Assembly: GCF_900215515.1 (NCBI RefSeq)
Contig: NZ_OBEI01000001.1
Location: 248,001-312,000, forward strand
From: Persephonella hydrogeniphila
GTDB lineage: Bacteria; Aquificota; Aquificia; Aquificales; Hydrogenothermaceae
DNA: 64,000 nucleotides
Reading direction: 5' to 3'
Under the pieces are notes generated by a model. It was not told where the DNA came from. It did no database searches and was given only the letters and a program-made list of their open reading frames with translations. Of the stretch, positions 27,614 through 37,914 are shown in pieces. A program made the translations under genes and the position numbers. The first letter of the stretch is position 1; each line of letters opens with the position of its first letter.

Positions 27614-27642
27614 AATATAAAGAAAAAACAAAAAGCTGTCAA
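27614..27642 (-). promoter_or_regulatory. Promoter of CRISPR array 2
   Basis: On the minus strand TTGACA (27642-27637), a 17-base spacer and TATATT (27619-27614) form a near-consensus promoter. Transcription would begin around 27607, about 52 bases before the first repeat at 27554. This fixes the array orientation. Confidence 0.8.
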
Positions 27643-27882
27643 ATTGAGTTAATTTTCAGTCGACCTCCAATCCTGCAAAAACTCCCGGGGATCGACAAAC
27701 TATTGAAGCTCTAAGCTTGGATGGAAAAAACAGACAAAATCTCAATGAGAATGAGTCCAGAAAAAGCCCCATTTTTTAAGATCGACAAATATTTGATATA
27801 TCTATTTATTTTCTAATAGTGAATAAAAATTGTGCAAAATTTTGTCTCATTTAAACAATTAAACTTACATCCAAAATCTCAA
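27643..27882 (-). other. Leader of CRISPR array 2
   Basis: This AT-rich, non-coding region upstream of the array promoter contains an imperfect inverted repeat, GTCGACCTCC (27659-27668) against GGGGATCGAC (27687-27696). It also contains a direct repeat GATCGACAAA at 27690-27699 and 27780-27789, and AAAATCTCAAT at 27736-27746 and again at 27873-27883. Such elements are plausible recognition sites for spacer integration. A 63-codon plus-strand frame here is judged accidental. Confidence 0.6.
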
Positions 27883-29178
27883 TTAACCAAAGCATACCTT
27901 ACATGTTTTATTTAAGTGGGCTTTTATTTCTTCAGGGAACTTTTTGAGAGCATCTGCTACAGCATTAGGCGCCGACATGCCAAGCCCACATATTGAATTT
28001 GCAGGGATGTTCTCTGATAGATGCTTAAGGTATTCTATATCTTTTTCTGTTGCTTCTCCTTCTTTTAGTTTTTTAAGAATACTGTGTTGTTCATAAGTCC
28101 CTACCCTACACGGAGTACATTTACCACAACTTTCATGATGAAAAAAATTTGTGATCACAACCAGTGCATCGACTATACAATCATCTTCGTCAAGGACAAT
28201 AGTAGTTCCAGTACCACCAAAACCCTTTGGAGAATAATCCATTGGCATATCAAGTTCGTTTTCACTAAATATCCCGAGAGCTCCTGCAAATACAGCTTTT
28301 ACCTTTTTACCGTCCTTAACTCCTCCTGCCATATCTATTAATTCACCAAGTGTAATATCCATTGTTGCTTCATAAACACCGGGTTTTTCAACCTTCCCGC
28401 TTATAGGAAAAAGTTTTGGACCATAGAAACCTGAAGGTCCTATATTCATAAAGTAAGCTTCATATGTAACTATTATCGGTATATTTGAAAGTGTCTCTAC
28501 ATTATTAACAACAGTCGGTTTGCCGTACAACCCAATCTGAGCAGGATAAGGAGGTCTAAGTCTTGGATGTCCTCTTTTCCCTTCCAGACTTTCTATTAGA
28601 GCTGTTTCTTCCCCACATATATATGCACCTGCTCCTCTATAAACTTTTATATCAAAGGAAAAATCTGTCCCCATTATGTTTTCGCCTAAATATCCCCTGT
28701 CTTTTGCTTCTTTTATGGCATTCTCAAGAATGAGATAACCTGCCGGATATTCTCCCCTAATGTAGATATAACCCTCTTTAGCTCCTAGGGCATATCCGGC
28801 TATTATCATGCCTTCGAGAAGAAGATGAGGATCTCTTTCTATTATAATTCTGTCTTTAAATGTTCCTGGTTCAGATTCATCAGCATTACATATAAGGTAT
28901 CTTGGTGGAGGATTCATTAAAGCGTATCTCCACTTTCTGCCTGTTGGAAATCCTGCACCTCCCCTGCCTCTAAGCGTACTCTCTTCTACCAAAACAACGA
29001 TATCTTCAGGGGTGAACTTCTTTAATGCTTTTTTTAAAGCAGAATATCCACCTGTCGTCTCATATTCCTCTATACCAACAGTTCTGTTTTCCTTCGCTCT
29101 TCTTAACAAAAGGTTAAGATTGCTTTCTACATGTATTTCTGGTAATCTCGGTATTTTATTTCTTATATCTTCCATCAC
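27883..29178 (-). CDS. nuoF: NADH dehydrogenase subunit F (NuoF)
   Basis: The 431-residue flavoprotein subunit of complex I carries the FMN/NADH site RGRGGAGFPTGRKW, the NADH motif GAGAYICGEETALIESLEGKRG and the 4Fe-4S ligands CGKCTPCRVGT with a fourth cysteine in SICGLG. It overlaps nuoE by 4 bases. Other nuo genes are absent, so the module is separate from the main complex I locus or serves another NAD-linked enzyme such as a hydrogenase or formate dehydrogenase. The gene ends right at the CRISPR leader. Confidence 0.95.
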   Translation of the reverse strand: MMEDIRNKIPRLPEIHVESNLNLLLRRAKENRTVGIEEYETTGGYSALKKALKKFTPEDIVVLVEESTLRGRGGAGFPTGRKWRYALMNPPPRYLICNADESEPGTFKDRIIIERDPHLLLEGMIIAGYALGAKEGYIYIRGEYPAGYLILENAIKEAKDRGYLGENIMGTDFSFDIKVYRGAGAYICGEETALIESLEGKRGHPRLRPPYPAQIGLYGKPTVVNNVETLSNIPIIVTYEAYFMNIGPSGFYGPKLFPISGKVEKPGVYEATMDITLGELIDMAGGVKDGKKVKAVFAGALGIFSENELDMPMDYSPKGFGGTGTTIVLDEDDCIVDALVVITNFFHHESCGKCTPCRVGTYEQHSILKKLKEGEATEKDIEYLKHLSENIPANSICGLGMSAPNAVADALKKFPEEIKAHLNKTCKVCFG

Positions 29179-29660
29179 TCATACCTGCTGAGAATTTCTT
29201 CTATATCTTCTTCTGTTTTTATTTTACTTCCATCGTAAAGATCGTTATTTATCAAAAATGCAGGGGCTATCCCACAACTTCCTATACACTCAACAAGTTC
29301 TATATACCATTTGCCGTCTGGACTATTTTTTCCGACATCTGCTCCTGTTTTTTCTTTTATCATTTTGAGGATATTCTGGTATCTTGCCAGGTGACAGGGA
29401 AGATTTCTGCATATTCTTATATGGTTTCTGGCATTCTTTTTATACCGGAACATATCGTAAAAAGAAACAATACCTTCTATCTCAGCAAGAGGAACAGAAA
29501 GATAGTCTGATAATTCTTCTACTGCCTTTTCAGGAATATCTCTATATTTTTCAAGAATCTCATGTAAAGAAGGAATAATAGCCTGTTCTTTTAAAGGAAA
29601 TTTAGCCTTATAGTTTTCTATTTTTTCCAATATATCCTGTGTAAGATATCTGTATTCCAT
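29175..29660 (-). CDS. nuoE: NADH dehydrogenase subunit E (NuoE)
   Basis: The 161-residue thioredoxin-like 2Fe-2S subunit has the four ligands in C-x4-C (CRNLPC) and C-x3-C (CIGSC), spaced as in NuoE. The N-terminal helical part (SLHEILEKYRDIPEKAVEELSDYL) is normal. It works with NuoF to pass electrons from NADH. It lies 13 bases after metG, so the nuoEF pair may be co-transcribed with a tRNA synthetase gene. Confidence 0.95.
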   Translation of the reverse strand: MEYRYLTQDILEKIENYKAKFPLKEQAIIPSLHEILEKYRDIPEKAVEELSDYLSVPLAEIEGIVSFYDMFRYKKNARNHIRICRNLPCHLARYQNILKMIKEKTGADVGKNSPDGKWYIELVECIGSCGIAPAFLINNDLYDGSKIKTEEDIEEILSRYE

Positions 29661-29673
29661 TTATTTCTCCAGA

Positions 29674-31566
<1,893 letters not shown>

Positions 31567-31690
31567 TTAATACCTCTGCCCTTTTAGTAATAATTATATA
31601 CAATATTTTGATTAAGGAGATTTTGAAGCTTTAAAAATTTAAAAATTAAAATATCTTAAATATTATAGGAAATAAACGAAAGAAAGATAG

Positions 31691-34285
31691 ATGAAAAACA
31701 GTAAATATGTCAGACTTAACAAAATATTAGAAAAGTACTTCAAAGTAAGGAGTTATGGGCAGAAAGTTGTTTTAATTCTAATTCTGCTGTTCATTTTTTC
31801 TTTCTCTCTTGTTAGTGGTATTTTTGCCTACATGAACTTAGAAAAAAAGTATAAAAAAGTAGCACACTCCCTTGAAAAATCTGTGATAATAAAAGAAAAC
31901 CTCCTCATAAAAGAGTTAGAAGATATAGAGGACAACGGCAAAATTTTAATAACTACTTATAAGCAAACTGATATAAATATAGATCCATCCATTCTGAGAA
32001 AATTTAAAATATACGGAATATTTGTAAAAGAAACAGGTGATTTTATAGGACGTAGAATCCCTCTGTCCCCCATTGAATTAAAAAAATACAAAAATTACAG
32101 ATACGCCCTTATAGGAGATAATCTAATTATAAATCTGAGAAATGCTTATTACATCATAACAAAAACAAGGTATATCAATCATATACTCGACCCAAAAATG
32201 AGTTTTATATATGAGTACAACCCTATCTTTATGTTTGAGACTCAGGAAAAAAAGTATAAATCATTTATATGCAGCAAAAGAAAAATTACAGAAAGTAATT
32301 TTTACATAATGGGCTGTGTTGAAAAATCCAGTATAACTACAAAAGAACTTTCTTCAATTGCCGCAGAAAGTATCTCTTTGTTCTCTACACTCTTTATTCT
32401 CGGCTTTATTATGTACCATACCTTTTTTAGAAGTCTACTTCTGTACCCTATCCACAGACTAAAAGAAGATATCGAAAAGATGAATAAAGAAGGTCTTGAA
32501 AATGTCAGATTTACACTTCATAAATTTGGTGAAGATGAGTTTGCTCAGATATCTTTTGTTTTAGAAGAAACAAGAAAAAAGATACTCAAACACCAGAAAG
32601 GAATGTCCCTTGTCTTACAAACTACATCAAAAATGATATCCATGACAAACGATATACACAGGTTTTCCCTTTTTACAGTAGACAAACTTGATGAGCTTTT
32701 AGACGCTGAAGGCTCAGTGCTCTGTTTGTACTCAAAAATTGAGGATAGATGTATATTCAAGGTACACTCTGAAAGATATCTAAAGAGTACTGTGCCTTCC
32801 TATTTAGAGAATAGAGAGATTGAAAAACTCTCTAACAAAACAGAAAAAAATACTGTTTTGAAAAATACAGAAGGTCATAGACATGTTGTCTCTATAAAAA
32901 AAGAGATAAACAATGAGTACTCTATTTTTTATATAACCTTCAAGAAAAATAACCCTGTACTGAAAGAAGACCTTGATTATCTTGATATGGTTCTATCACA
33001 TCTCGTATACAGTATAAATCTTTTAAACCTTGCGACGTACGACCCTCTTACAAAACTGTACAACAGAAGGGCTGTTGTCGAGTATGCAGAAAAAGAAGTA
33101 GAGCGTTCAAAAAGATACAACCATCCTTTCAGTATAATTCTCCTTGATATAGATGATTTTAAAGGAATAAACGATACATACGGTCATACAGTAGGGGATA
33201 TTGTTCTTAAGATGATAGGAGATGTTATAAAGGAGGAAACGAGAGACATAGATAAAGTTGGAAGATACGGAGGAGAAGAGTTTATAATTCTTCTTCCAGA
33301 AACCAAATTAGAAAATGCCAGAAAACTTGCTGAGAGAATAAAAAATAGGATTTCCGAAACCATTTTCGATATTGGAGATTACAGTATATCCGTTACAATC
33401 AGTGCAGGTATATCAGGATTGGGAATACATGGAGACACTTTTGAAGAAATGCTTAAGGCAGCAGACCTTGCCCTTTATCAAGCTAAAAGAAGAGGAAAAA
33501 ATCAGGTTGTTATGCTGGAAAGGGAAGAGATAAATCAGATACTAAAGGAAGAGTTCCAGAGCAAAAATTTCTTGATAGAGGCAATTCAGGAAAATAGAAT
33601 CGTACCGTTTTTCCAGCCTATTGTTGATACAGAAACCCTTGATGTAGTTGGTTATGAGATTCTTGCAAGGATAAAAGAAGGGGAAGATAATGTGATTCCT
33701 GCCTATAAGTTTATAGGAACATCTATAAAATTTGGAATAATTCTAAAGATAGATGAGATTATCCAGAAAAAAACTGTCGAATTTCTGAAACAACAAGAAA
33801 AAATACCTGAAATGCTGTTCTTTAATTTATCAAGACCTTACATTCAGGATATACACCATATTATGAACTTTGTTGAATTACTCGAGAAAAATAACATTCC
33901 AAAAGAAAATATAGTCCTCGAAATAACAGAAGAAGAGGCGATTAGTGAAATTACTGTTGTCAAGGAAGCGATAAGAATAGCAAAATCAAAAGGAATAAGA
34001 TTCGCCCTTGATGATTTTGGTGTTGGCTACTCTACATTTTCTTATATCAAACATTTTGATATTGATATTATTAAACTTGACGGTTCTCTTGTAAAAGATA
34101 TTCATAAGGACAGAGACAAACAGATCATCATCGGAGGAATAGCATATATCTGCAAAGAAAAAGGAATAAAACTACTTGCAGAAATGGTAGAAACAGAAAA
34201 AGAGCTTGAAACGTTAAGAAAATTAGGTGTATCCTATGCCCAGGGATTTTTGTTTGGAAAAGCAAGCGGTAAGTTTAAAGAATAA
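31691..34285 (+). CDS. Membrane GGDEF-EAL cyclic-di-GMP protein
   Basis: This 864-residue protein has two membrane segments (about 24-46 and 226-246) enclosing an extracytoplasmic sensor. A HAMP-like stretch and a GAF-like region follow, then a GGDEF domain whose active site reads GGEEF near 527. An RDID inhibitory-site motif sits five residues before it. The EAL domain starts near 630 and retains EIL for EAL, the NLS, EITEEEA, DDFGVGYS, KLD and AEMVET motifs. Both synthesis and hydrolysis of c-di-GMP look possible. Divergent from metG; no strong ribosome site is visible. Confidence 0.93.
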   Translation: MKNSKYVRLNKILEKYFKVRSYGQKVVLILILLFIFSFSLVSGIFAYMNLEKKYKKVAHSLEKSVIIKENLLIKELEDIEDNGKILITTYKQTDINIDPSILRKFKIYGIFVKETGDFIGRRIPLSPIELKKYKNYRYALIGDNLIINLRNAYYIITKTRYINHILDPKMSFIYEYNPIFMFETQEKKYKSFICSKRKITESNFYIMGCVEKSSITTKELSSIAAESISLFSTLFILGFIMYHTFFRSLLLYPIHRLKEDIEKMNKEGLENVRFTLHKFGEDEFAQISFVLEETRKKILKHQKGMSLVLQTTSKMISMTNDIHRFSLFTVDKLDELLDAEGSVLCLYSKIEDRCIFKVHSERYLKSTVPSYLENREIEKLSNKTEKNTVLKNTEGHRHVVSIKKEINNEYSIFYITFKKNNPVLKEDLDYLDMVLSHLVYSINLLNLATYDPLTKLYNRRAVVEYAEKEVERSKRYNHPFSIILLDIDDFKGINDTYGHTVGDIVLKMIGDVIKEETRDIDKVGRYGGEEFIILLPETKLENARKLAERIKNRISETIFDIGDYSISVTISAGISGLGIHGDTFEEMLKAADLALYQAKRRGKNQVVMLEREEINQILKEEFQSKNFLIEAIQENRIVPFFQPIVDTETLDVVGYEILARIKEGEDNVIPAYKFIGTSIKFGIILKIDEIIQKKTVEFLKQQEKIPEMLFFNLSRPYIQDIHHIMNFVELLEKNNIPKENIVLEITEEEAISEITVVKEAIRIAKSKGIRFALDDFGVGYSTFSYIKHFDIDIIKLDGSLVKDIHKDRDKQIIIGGIAYICKEKGIKLLAEMVETEKELETLRKLGVSYAQGFLFGKASGKFKE

Positions 34286-34301
34286 TAATTAGGAGGGTAT
34301 T

Positions 34302-35681
34302 ATGAATATAAAATTTGGTACAGATGGATGGAGGGCAGTAATTGCAAAAGATTTCACATATGATAACCTCCTGAAAGTTGCTCAGGCACATGCAGACCAT
34401 CTAAAAGAAAAAAATGGAAAAAAGGTCGTTATAGGATATGATACCCGTTTTATGTCTGAAAATTTTGCGTCTGCTGTAGCTGAGGTGTTTTCCTCAAATG
34501 GATTTAAAGTAATTCTTTCTTCAACATTTTGCTCAACACCAGCCCTTTCTTTAGCCGCAAAGGAGTTTAATGCTGACGAAGGAGTAATGATAACAGCTTC
34601 CCATAATACCTATCAGTATAACGGATACAAAATCAAAGGTGGATATGGAGGTCCTGCAACTCCGGAAATAATAAGCAGAGTAGAAGAAAGAATAGGGAAG
34701 AATGAGATAAAAACAGGTACAACAAAATGGGAAAAGGTAGATTTTAACAGCTACTATGTAGAAAAACTGCAAAAATATATAACTCCAGGGGTATTTAATC
34801 AAAAGCCAGAAAAGGTGATACATGACCCTATGCATGGTGCAACGATTGGACTTTTACACAGAGTCCTTGAAAATACACTGATAGACGTAATAGAGATAAA
34901 TCATTTCAGAGATGCTTTCTTTGGGTTTAAGCATCCTGAACCGGTAGAAAAAAATCTGCCTCTTTTAAGAGGGAAAACCGTTGCAGAGGAAGCTATTGCA
35001 GGCATAGCAAATGATGGAGATGGAGATAGAGTCGGTATTGTTGACGAAGCAGGTGAATTTATAAGCACTCAGATAGTTTTTGCCCTTTTACTTCTACACA
35101 CAATAAGGAATAAGAAAATCGAAGGTGCTATTGCGAAAACAGTATCAACCACATATCTGGTTGACAGGATAGCCAAAAAAGAAGGACGAAAACTGTTTAA
35201 AACCCCTGTAGGCTTCAAATACATAGCAGACCTGTTCTTGAAAGAAAAGATAGCCTTTGGTGGAGAAGAATCAGGAGGGTACGGTTTTGGATTTCATATC
35301 CCAGAGAGAGACGGTCTTTTATCAGGTCTTATGATATTAGAAATGATACATCTTCATGGAAAACCCCTTACAGAGCTTGTCGAAGATCTATTTAGGGAGT
35401 TCGGAACAGCATACTACAAAAGACTGGATCTTAAGGTAGAAGGAAATCAAGGAAGAGTTCTTGTAGAAAAGCTAAAAAAAGAACCTTTAAAAGAACTTGG
35501 AAACAAAAAAGTAAAAGAAACAGATCTAACAGATGGAGTAAAATTTATATTTGAAAATGATGGATGGGTTCTGTTCAGAGCCTCAGGAACAGAACCTGTT
35601 CTCAGGATATATGTAGAGATGCCAGAAAAAGAAGAAGTTGATATGATATTAGAAGAAAGTAAAAAACTTATCGGAGGATAA
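34302..35681 (+). CDS. Phosphoglucomutase/phosphomannomutase
   Basis: The 459-residue alpha-D-phosphohexomutase has the phosphoserine loop ITASHNTYQYNGYKIK, the metal loop NDGDGDRVGIVDE, the sugar loop GGEESGGYGFG and the phosphate-binding FRASGTEPVLRIYVE. It interconverts hexose 1- and 6-phosphates. Choice between glucose, mannose and glucosamine substrates cannot be made from these motifs, though GGEESGG favours glucose/mannose over GlmM. A GGAGG site precedes the ATG. Confidence 0.93.
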   Translation: MNIKFGTDGWRAVIAKDFTYDNLLKVAQAHADHLKEKNGKKVVIGYDTRFMSENFASAVAEVFSSNGFKVILSSTFCSTPALSLAAKEFNADEGVMITASHNTYQYNGYKIKGGYGGPATPEIISRVEERIGKNEIKTGTTKWEKVDFNSYYVEKLQKYITPGVFNQKPEKVIHDPMHGATIGLLHRVLENTLIDVIEINHFRDAFFGFKHPEPVEKNLPLLRGKTVAEEAIAGIANDGDGDRVGIVDEAGEFISTQIVFALLLLHTIRNKKIEGAIAKTVSTTYLVDRIAKKEGRKLFKTPVGFKYIADLFLKEKIAFGGEESGGYGFGFHIPERDGLLSGLMILEMIHLHGKPLTELVEDLFREFGTAYYKRLDLKVEGNQGRVLVEKLKKEPLKELGNKKVKETDLTDGVKFIFENDGWVLFRASGTEPVLRIYVEMPEKEEVDMILEESKKLIGG

Positions 35682-35683
35682 AA

Positions 35684-36097
35684 GTGGAAGAGCATATCTA
35701 CCAGCCTTACGATGTTAGAATGTCTGAAGAAGGGGAAATTATTGCTATTGTTGAACCTGACAGCTATATAAAAGAGATGATAGAAAACAAAGAAACATGC
35801 TGGGAAGTAGATGTTGATGTTGATTATGATGAGGAAGAACACGAACCATATCTTATGCTTACTTTACACAAAGATAACGGACAGGTGTTTATGGCCTTTC
35901 CTTATGGGGAAGCGTGGGACGCCCTTTCTGAAAAAGGAATTGTATCTGTAGTTCTGCTCACCCAGTTTGATTTAGACCATGGTGATACATCTGACGCCAT
36001 AACAGTTACTATTGAACTTGACGGCTTTCTAAAAGGGTATATTGCAGGTGCTTCAAGAATGTGGGAAGCTGTTAGCGAAGAGATTGAAGAGGAATGA
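35684..36097 (+). CDS. Conserved acidic protein of unknown function
   Basis: The 137-residue protein starts at a GTG 2 bases after the mutase stop. It is strikingly acidic (for example VDVDVDYDEEEHEPYLM and a terminal EEIEEE) with no cysteine cluster or membrane segment. I do not recognise the family. Its stop overlaps the start of the YbgC gene by 4 bases, showing it is a translated operon member. Confidence 0.65.
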   Translation: MEEHIYQPYDVRMSEEGEIIAIVEPDSYIKEMIENKETCWEVDVDVDYDEEEHEPYLMLTLHKDNGQVFMAFPYGEAWDALSEKGIVSVVLLTQFDLDHGDTSDAITVTIELDGFLKGYIAGASRMWEAVSEEIEEE

Positions 36098-36471
36098 TAT
36101 ATTCCAGAAAAGTTAATTTTTATGAAACAGATGCTCAAGGGGTAGTTCACCACTCTAACTACCCCCGTTATTTTGAAGAAGCAAGAGGATTTTATCTGGA
36201 AAGTTTAGGATATCCTTACGAAAAAATCAGGAAAGAGCTTAATATAGATATAATTCTTTTAGAGCTGAAAGTCCGGTACAAAAATCCTCTGTTTTTTGGA
36301 GACATTTTTAAGGTGGATTTTTATATATCAGATATGGATAGATTCTTTTTTACATTCAAGTACACTGTCAAGAAGGAAAATACCGTGATAGCAACAGGAG
36401 AAACAAAGCACGCCTGTATTAACAGGGATAATAGAAAAATTGTATCTATCCCGGATATCTTGAGGATATAA
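36094..36471 (+). CDS. YbgC-type acyl-CoA thioesterase
   Basis: A 125-residue hotdog-fold protein with the catalytic signature YETDAQGVVHHSNYPRYFEEAR (D and H residues as in 4-hydroxybenzoyl-CoA thioesterases and YbgC). Length is typical. YbgC hydrolyses acyl-CoAs and is often linked to the Tol-Pal system, which is not present here. It lies between an unknown gene and the PmbA/TldE gene with no spacing. Confidence 0.85.
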   Translation: MIYSRKVNFYETDAQGVVHHSNYPRYFEEARGFYLESLGYPYEKIRKELNIDIILLELKVRYKNPLFFGDIFKVDFYISDMDRFFFTFKYTVKKENTVIATGETKHACINRDNRKIVSIPDILRI

Positions 36472-37785
36472 ATGGAGATAAATCAGATACTGAAAGAAGT
36501 AAAAGACCTGCTTTCTAAGTATAAGTGGGAGATTTACATATCTGAAATCTCAAAACTGAAATCAAAATCGAAAGACTTTGAGATTGAATCCATTACAAAA
36601 TCCAGAGAATACGGATTATCTGTCAGAGTTCTAAAAGATGGTAAATCCGGATTTTCCTACACATCAGATCCAACTCCACAAAACATAAGAAAATCTATTG
36701 AAAAAGCTTTAGAACTTTTAAAAATTTCAACACCTGATGAAAATCTATCATTTCAAAAACCTGTTAACACAGAAAAGGTAGAGTATTACGACAGCTATGC
36801 ATCAGAAGTTTTAGACAGCGATGAGAAAATCTTAAAAGCTATTGAGATAGAAAGATCTATAAAGACAAAAGATATAAGAATAAAAAACGTAAGAGAGTGT
36901 AGTTTTTCAGAAACTATTTTTAAGTACTCATTAATAAACAGTGAAGGAGTCAATACAACAGAAAAAGGAACCATTTATACAGCTTTTGCTTCTGCAGTAG
37001 CTGAAGAAAGGGGAGATACCCAGATTGCATGGGATTTTATCCAATCTCGATTTTTAAAGGATTTAGATATAGAATTTTTAGCTGATGAGATAGTCAGTAA
37101 TGCCGTTTCCCTGTTAGGAGCAACCCCTACAGAAACAAAATCAATTCCTGTCCTCTTTCCTCCTTATGCTTTCTCACAGATATTAGAAGCGTTTTATCCT
37201 GCCTTCTCAGGAGACTATCTGATCAAAGGAAAATCTTACTTTGAAGACAAAAAAGATACCCCTGTAGCCTGTAGTGATCTTTCTATTGTTGATAATGGCA
37301 GACTGGCAAAAGGAATAATGACAAGAAGTTTTGATGATGAAGGAACTCCTACCCAAAAAACCGTACTGGTAGAAAAAGGAATATTTAAGAATTTCATACA
37401 TAATCTGTATACATCCTCTGTATCTGGTGAAAAACCAACAGGAAATGGATACAGAAGCTCATTTAAAGATTCGACTTCAGTCAAACCTTCAAATTTTTAC
37501 GTAGAATCCGGTGAAGGCATAAAGATAAAAAACGATACATTTAAAGTAATAGAGATGCTTGGACTACATACATCAAACCCTGTTACAGGAGATTTTTCTG
37601 TAGGTGTTTCTGGACTAATAATAAATGAGAAAGGGATTGTAAAACCTGTAAGAGGAGTTACACTTACAGGAAACTTTTTTGAGATTATAAAAAATATAGT
37701 CCAGATAGGTAACGACTTAAGATTTTATGGAGGTTTTGGAAGCCCTTCCGTACTTGTTAAGGAGATGGTAATAGGAGGAATTTAA
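36472..37785 (+). CDS. PmbA/TldE protease subunit
   Basis: The 437-residue protein belongs to the TldD/PmbA family. The start (EIYISEISKLKSKSKDFEIESITKS) and the end (GLHTSNPVTGDFSVGVSGLIINEKG and VTLTGNFFEIIKNIVQIGND) match PmbA. I find no HExxxH motif, so it is the TldE/PmbA partner rather than the metalloprotease TldD. The pair degrades or matures small peptides. TldD is not in this window. The stop abuts the 3' end of the opposing tRNA-Leu gene. Confidence 0.85.
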   Translation: MEINQILKEVKDLLSKYKWEIYISEISKLKSKSKDFEIESITKSREYGLSVRVLKDGKSGFSYTSDPTPQNIRKSIEKALELLKISTPDENLSFQKPVNTEKVEYYDSYASEVLDSDEKILKAIEIERSIKTKDIRIKNVRECSFSETIFKYSLINSEGVNTTEKGTIYTAFASAVAEERGDTQIAWDFIQSRFLKDLDIEFLADEIVSNAVSLLGATPTETKSIPVLFPPYAFSQILEAFYPAFSGDYLIKGKSYFEDKKDTPVACSDLSIVDNGRLAKGIMTRSFDDEGTPTQKTVLVEKGIFKNFIHNLYTSSVSGEKPTGNGYRSSFKDSTSVKPSNFYVESGEGIKIKNDTFKVIEMLGLHTSNPVTGDFSVGVSGLIINEKGIVKPVRGVTLTGNFFEIIKNIVQIGNDLRFYGGFGSPSVLVKEMVIGGI

Positions 37786-37872
37786 TGGTGCCCAGGGCGG
37801 GAGTCGAACCCGCACGCCCTTACGGGCACTACCCCCTCAAGATAGCGCGTCTGCCAATTCCGCCACCTGGGC
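37786..37872 (-). tRNA. tRNA-Leu (anticodon GAG)
   Basis: The minus strand encodes an 87-nt tRNA with a 7-bp acceptor stem GCCCAGG/CCTGGGC, discriminator A and encoded CCA. The anticodon arm is CTATC-TTGAGGG-GGTAG, giving anticodon GAG, and a T arm with GGTTCGACTCC. A long variable arm (GTGCCCGTAAGGGCGT region) marks it as class II, as expected for leucine. The 3' end touches the stop codon of the PmbA gene. Confidence 0.96.
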
Positions 37873-37885
37873 AATGGAGATAAAT

Positions 37886-37914
37886 ATTATATGCAAAAGG
37901 AGGGAAATTTGCAA
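37886..37914 (-). promoter_or_regulatory. Promoter of tRNA-Leu
   Basis: On the minus strand TTGCAA (37914-37909), a 17-base spacer and a consensus TATAAT (37891-37886) predict a start near 37879, giving a leader of about 7 nt before the mature tRNA. The -35 covers the TTG start codon of the divergent nucleotidyltransferase gene. Confidence 0.65.

Noticed and set aside
27523-27714. 63-codon plus-strand frame in the array 2 leader
   Set aside because: It starts in a CRISPR repeat and reads antisense through the leader and promoter.
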